A DNA stretch of 7,490 nt, from the NCBI GenBank assembly GCA_034678415.1, contig JAXDBV010000062.1:1-7490 (forward strand), read 5' to 3'. The first letter of the stretch is position 1. Every line of letters begins with the position of its first letter. The position numbers and the translations under genes are program-made. Source of the stretch: JAXDBV01 sp034678415 (GTDB lineage: Bacteria; Bacteroidota; Bacteroidia; Bacteroidales; VadinHA17). This document shows positions 5,122-7,490 of the stretch, one piece after another. The notes under the pieces are model-generated. The model saw only the letters and a program-made list of their open reading frames with translations. It ran no database searches and was not told the DNA's origin.

Positions 5122-6273
5122 TTAATGCATCTGTTTTGTATTTCCCATGTCAAGGATCAACACATCCCTGTAGTAAAAACGGATGATGCGGTCAAAGGTG
5201 AATCCTCTGCCGGCCATTACCATTGCTCCTTCCTGGCACAGACCAACCCCATGACCATACCCGCGGCCCTTCAATACCACTTCACTTCCCCGGCAGTACA
5301 CATCAAAGAAAGACGATTTCAGTCCAAGGTCATCACGTACCTGGTCGAGGAGCATGGAGTCATTTCCTGTTCTGAGGTATCTCAACCTGTGGGGCTGGGA
5401 AAATATAATTCCCTCCTGAAAATTCAGTTGTGTGAACCCGTGATCATGCAGGTATGACTTCCATCGTTCCAGCGGTATTTTCAGAATCCATTGTGAATGT
5501 TTTGTTCCGGTGCAATATGGATCGGTAAAGGAGGCCAGGTGACTTGCACGGCTGATCCATGTCTGTTCAGCGCTGCGTGTCTCGCCTCCGCAGCATGCGT
5601 GGAATACGGCCATCACCGGCAGTGAGTCGAAGCCGGTCACCACCAGTCCCCTGGTTGCTTCCGCCGCACGGTACCATGCATCGCCATCCATGATACGCCC
5701 GTGATAGGCCTGGCAGTGGACACCATCGCAGAGGGAAAATCTTTCCGGTGCGTGCCGTCCGGCATTTCTCACCGCATAGGTACGGCAGAGCACCGCCTGG
5801 GCTTTAAAGTATTCATCTCCTCCCCTCGCCCCGCCTTCCGCTCTCACCACCGCCGCCACATATTTTTCCATTCCGATCCTGTTTACAAGTACCAGTCCGC
5901 CGCTTGCGCAGAACACCATAAGATCATCATCATAGAGCGATACAGGGAGCCGGGGAATTACCGGGCGCAGGGAAAAATATCCTTCGGGGCTGCGTCGTTT
6001 AAAGAACGCTTGTCCCGTGATCTTTCCCGGCCGGCCGGCACTCTTGACGTACAGCGAATCACCATGCTGCCGGATATAAATATTGTATCCCCGTGCAACC
6101 GCCATTGAATCGTTTCCGCCAGTAGAAAGGATATAGTCACCTTTCTCCGCTGTCAGTATAATCGCCCCGACAATCTTTTCATACAAAAGGCCGATTTCCA
6201 GTGGTTGAGAGGAAGACAATAATGAAGGGCAGAGCAGTAAAAAAGCAGACAGCAATCGTTTGGTCATGATCAT
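5122..6273 (-). CDS. Secreted SpoIID/LytB-domain protein (putative peptidoglycan-active)
   Basis: 383 residues from the ATG at 6273. A second ATG at 6267 (MTKRLL) and an upstream TTG at 6279 are also possible; all give the same signal peptide. That signal is a short basic start followed by LLSAFLLLCPSLLSSS, so the protein is exported. The SpoIID/LytB domain is clear: EKYVAAVVRAEGG (about 136-148), where the Glu near 146 corresponds to the catalytic Glu of sporulation SpoIID; KAQAVLCRTYAV (157-168); a W(Y)RAAEATRG segment; FHACCGGET (224-232); and GRGYGHGVGLCQEGA (336-350), followed by IIRFYYRD. A Cys-x3-His-Cys cluster (182, 186, 187) resembles the metal site known in some SpoIID enzymes; that comparison is from memory. 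SpoIID cleaves denuded glycan strands and LytB enhances amidases. Here an envelope or cell-wall-turnover role in a Gram-negative is inferred. It follows lpxB by 18 bases, probably in the same operon. No terminator was found after the stop. Confidence 0.85.
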   Translation of the reverse strand: MIMTKRLLSAFLLLCPSLLSSSQPLEIGLLYEKIVGAIILTAEKGDYILSTGGNDSMAVARGYNIYIRQHGDSLYVKSAGRPGKITGQAFFKRRSPEGYFSLRPVIPRLPVSLYDDDLMVFCASGGLVLVNRIGMEKYVAAVVRAEGGARGGDEYFKAQAVLCRTYAVRNAGRHAPERFSLCDGVHCQAYHGRIMDGDAWYRAAEATRGLVVTGFDSLPVMAVFHACCGGETRSAEQTWISRASHLASFTDPYCTGTKHSQWILKIPLERWKSYLHDHGFTQLNFQEGIIFSQPHRLRYLRTGNDSMLLDQVRDDLGLKSSFFDVYCRGSEVVLKGRGYGHGVGLCQEGAMVMAGRGFTFDRIIRFYYRDVLILDMGNTKQMH

Positions 6274-6291
6274 CAGCAATCGTTACCCGGG

Positions 6292-7419
6292 CTACCGGGC
6301 TGTTCTGAGGGCATCGAACATGAGTCCGGCAACCCGTTCCGCGGCACCGGGATTCCCCATCTTATCGATCAGATCATCGAATTCGCTCAGCATGGTATCG
6401 CGGTATGCGGATGGAGGCAGCAGGTTTTCCAGTTCTGCCCTCATGTTTTTTTCGTTCATATGGTGCTGTATCAGCTCTTTCACCACGGGCCGGTCTATGA
6501 TCAGGTTCGGCAGGGAGATATATTTTACCTTTACCAGGGGCCTGCCTATCAGGTATGTCAGTCGCGACACGGCATAACATACCACTTCGGGCACGCGGAA
6601 CAGGGCTGCTTCAAGGGTTGCCGTGCCCGAGGTTACCAGTGCCGCTGTTGCATGTCGCAGTATAGTGTATGTATCATTGATGATCAGCCTGATATCGTAC
6701 CCCCTGATGATTTTCTCGTATAATGACAGTGGCAGTGACGAGGTGCCGGCGATGATAAACTGGAATGCCGGAAAATACGTCGTCATTTTCACCATCAGCG
6801 GAAGCATTCTCTTCACCTCCTGTATCCTGCTCCCGGGCAGGACGGCAATGACAGGACGGCCGTCCAGGTTATACTTTCTGATGAACTCCTCCTTTACCGG
6901 CAGGGAGGGAAGGTCTTCACTGATCTTATCCACCAGGGGATTCCCAACATAGTCGGCCTTGTATCCATAGGAAGCGTAGAAATCCACTTCAAAGGGGAGG
7001 ATAACGAACATACGTTCAACGAACCGTTTCACCGCATGCACTCTTGACCGGTTCCAAGCCCAAATCTTTGGTGAGATAAAGTAGAAAACCCTGATATTAA
7101 GTTTATGCGCATAACGGGCGATGCGCATGTTGAACCCTGCATAGTCGACAAGGATCAGGATGTCGGGAGGATTGGAGGTCAGTTCCTTCTTCACCATCCG
7201 CATGGCAGAGAAGATTGTTCCGAGGTGGGCTATGACGTCAAACAAGCCCATGAAAGCGAGGTCACGATAATGTTTCAGCAGGCGGCCGCCCCTGGCCTGC
7301 ATCTGTTCACCACCCACGCAACGGAACTCGGCATCAGGATCCTTGAACCTGATGAACCGCATCAGCTGCGCTGCCTGGAGGTCGCCGGATGCCTCACCGG
7401 CAATGAGAAAATAGTTCAT
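6292..7419 (-). CDS. lpxB: Lipid-A-disaccharide synthase
   Basis: 375 residues from the ATG at 7419, the usual LpxB size (about 380). This glycosyltransferase (family GT19) joins UDP-2,3-diacylglucosamine and lipid X to the tetra-acyl disaccharide-1-phosphate of lipid A, at the cytoplasmic face of the inner membrane. Visible signatures: the start FLIAGEASGD (4-13); MGLFDVIAHLG (57-67); DYAGFNMRIA (92-101); SPKIWAWNRSR (116-126); ILPFEVDFY (140-148); VGNPLVD (158-164); LPGSRIQEV (194-202); and SGTATLEAALF (264-274), the acceptor or nucleotide-binding part. The start at 7419 is preferred over the ATG at 7449, which would add ten non-conserved residues and overlap the upstream frame ending at 7434. 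No Shine-Dalgarno is seen. The domain appears complete with no disrupted motif. The downstream SpoIID-domain gene is 18 bp away. Confidence 0.95.
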   Translation of the reverse strand: MNYFLIAGEASGDLQAAQLMRFIRFKDPDAEFRCVGGEQMQARGGRLLKHYRDLAFMGLFDVIAHLGTIFSAMRMVKKELTSNPPDILILVDYAGFNMRIARYAHKLNIRVFYFISPKIWAWNRSRVHAVKRFVERMFVILPFEVDFYASYGYKADYVGNPLVDKISEDLPSLPVKEEFIRKYNLDGRPVIAVLPGSRIQEVKRMLPLMVKMTTYFPAFQFIIAGTSSLPLSLYEKIIRGYDIRLIINDTYTILRHATAALVTSGTATLEAALFRVPEVVCYAVSRLTYLIGRPLVKVKYISLPNLIIDRPVVKELIQHHMNEKNMRAELENLLPPSAYRDTMLSEFDDLIDKMGNPGAAERVAGLMFDALRTAR

Positions 7420-7433
7420 AGGATAAAAATTGT

Positions 7434-7490
7434 TTATGCAACCAGCCATTTATAACCAAGGACCAGCAATGCAAGAATAATGGTAGCCAT
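7434..7490 (-). CDS. C-terminal end of an unidentified hydrophobic protein (partial)
   Basis: An open minus-strand frame runs from the window edge to TAA at 7434-7436. It reads MATIILALLVLGYKWLVA; the Met at the edge need not be the start. The segment looks like a membrane helix or a hydrophobic C-terminus. Its stop is 14 bases before the preferred lpxB start, which fits translationally close operon genes and supports that start choice. It is too short to name. Confidence 0.4.
   Translation of the reverse strand: MATIILALLVLGYKWLVA

Noticed and set aside
5701..6108. 135-codon plus-strand frame
   Set aside because: It is antisense to the well-supported SpoIID-domain gene; the translation has no recognisable features.

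Overview
The window looks like a chromosomal segment from an anaerobic member of the Bacteroidota. This is inferred from four things: an lpxB gene (so a Gram-negative with lipid A), a SpoIID/LytB-domain gene directly behind it, a tiny Lys/Ala-rich histone-H1-like gene, and mostly weak Shine-Dalgarno sequences before the genes. Genus cannot be told from the sequence. By eye the coding parts are moderately GC-rich and the central intergenic part is strongly AT-rich.

Left arm (1-3282, + strand): a tightly spaced row of three genes. It holds the C-terminal end of an NAD/NADP opine (octopine/nopaline-type) dehydrogenase, then a 549-residue protein with an N-terminal cobalamin-binding-like domain and a large C-terminal region resembling the barrel subunit of B12 mutases, then an asparagine-synthetase-like ATP-dependent amide ligase. 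The ligase starts Met-Pro-Gly instead of Met-Cys-Gly and has a shortened glutaminase domain, so it should not be able to use glutamine. Together the genes suggest a pathway that rearranges or modifies an amino-acid-like substrate, couples it reductively to a keto acid, and forms an amide or ring. No described pathway with this gene trio is known to me; it is the main candidate for an undescribed system.

Centre (3283-4840): about 1.56 kb of AT-rich DNA without a convincing intact gene. It contains copies of a 12-bp palindrome, AATTACGTAATT or its one-base variant AATTACATAATT, a possible eroded tail of a type I restriction specificity subunit (minus strand), and a few short repeats. Six palindrome copies lie between 3676 and 5047. 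Four of them form two pairs, each with exactly 41 bp centre to centre, and these pairs bracket the small basic-protein gene at 4841-4933, which has its own good intrinsic terminator.

Right arm (5122-7490, - strand): an envelope operon read right to left. It has the last 18 codons of an unidentified hydrophobic protein, then lpxB (lipid A disaccharide synthase), then a secreted SpoIID/LytB-domain protein probably acting on peptidoglycan. It converges on the basic-protein gene.
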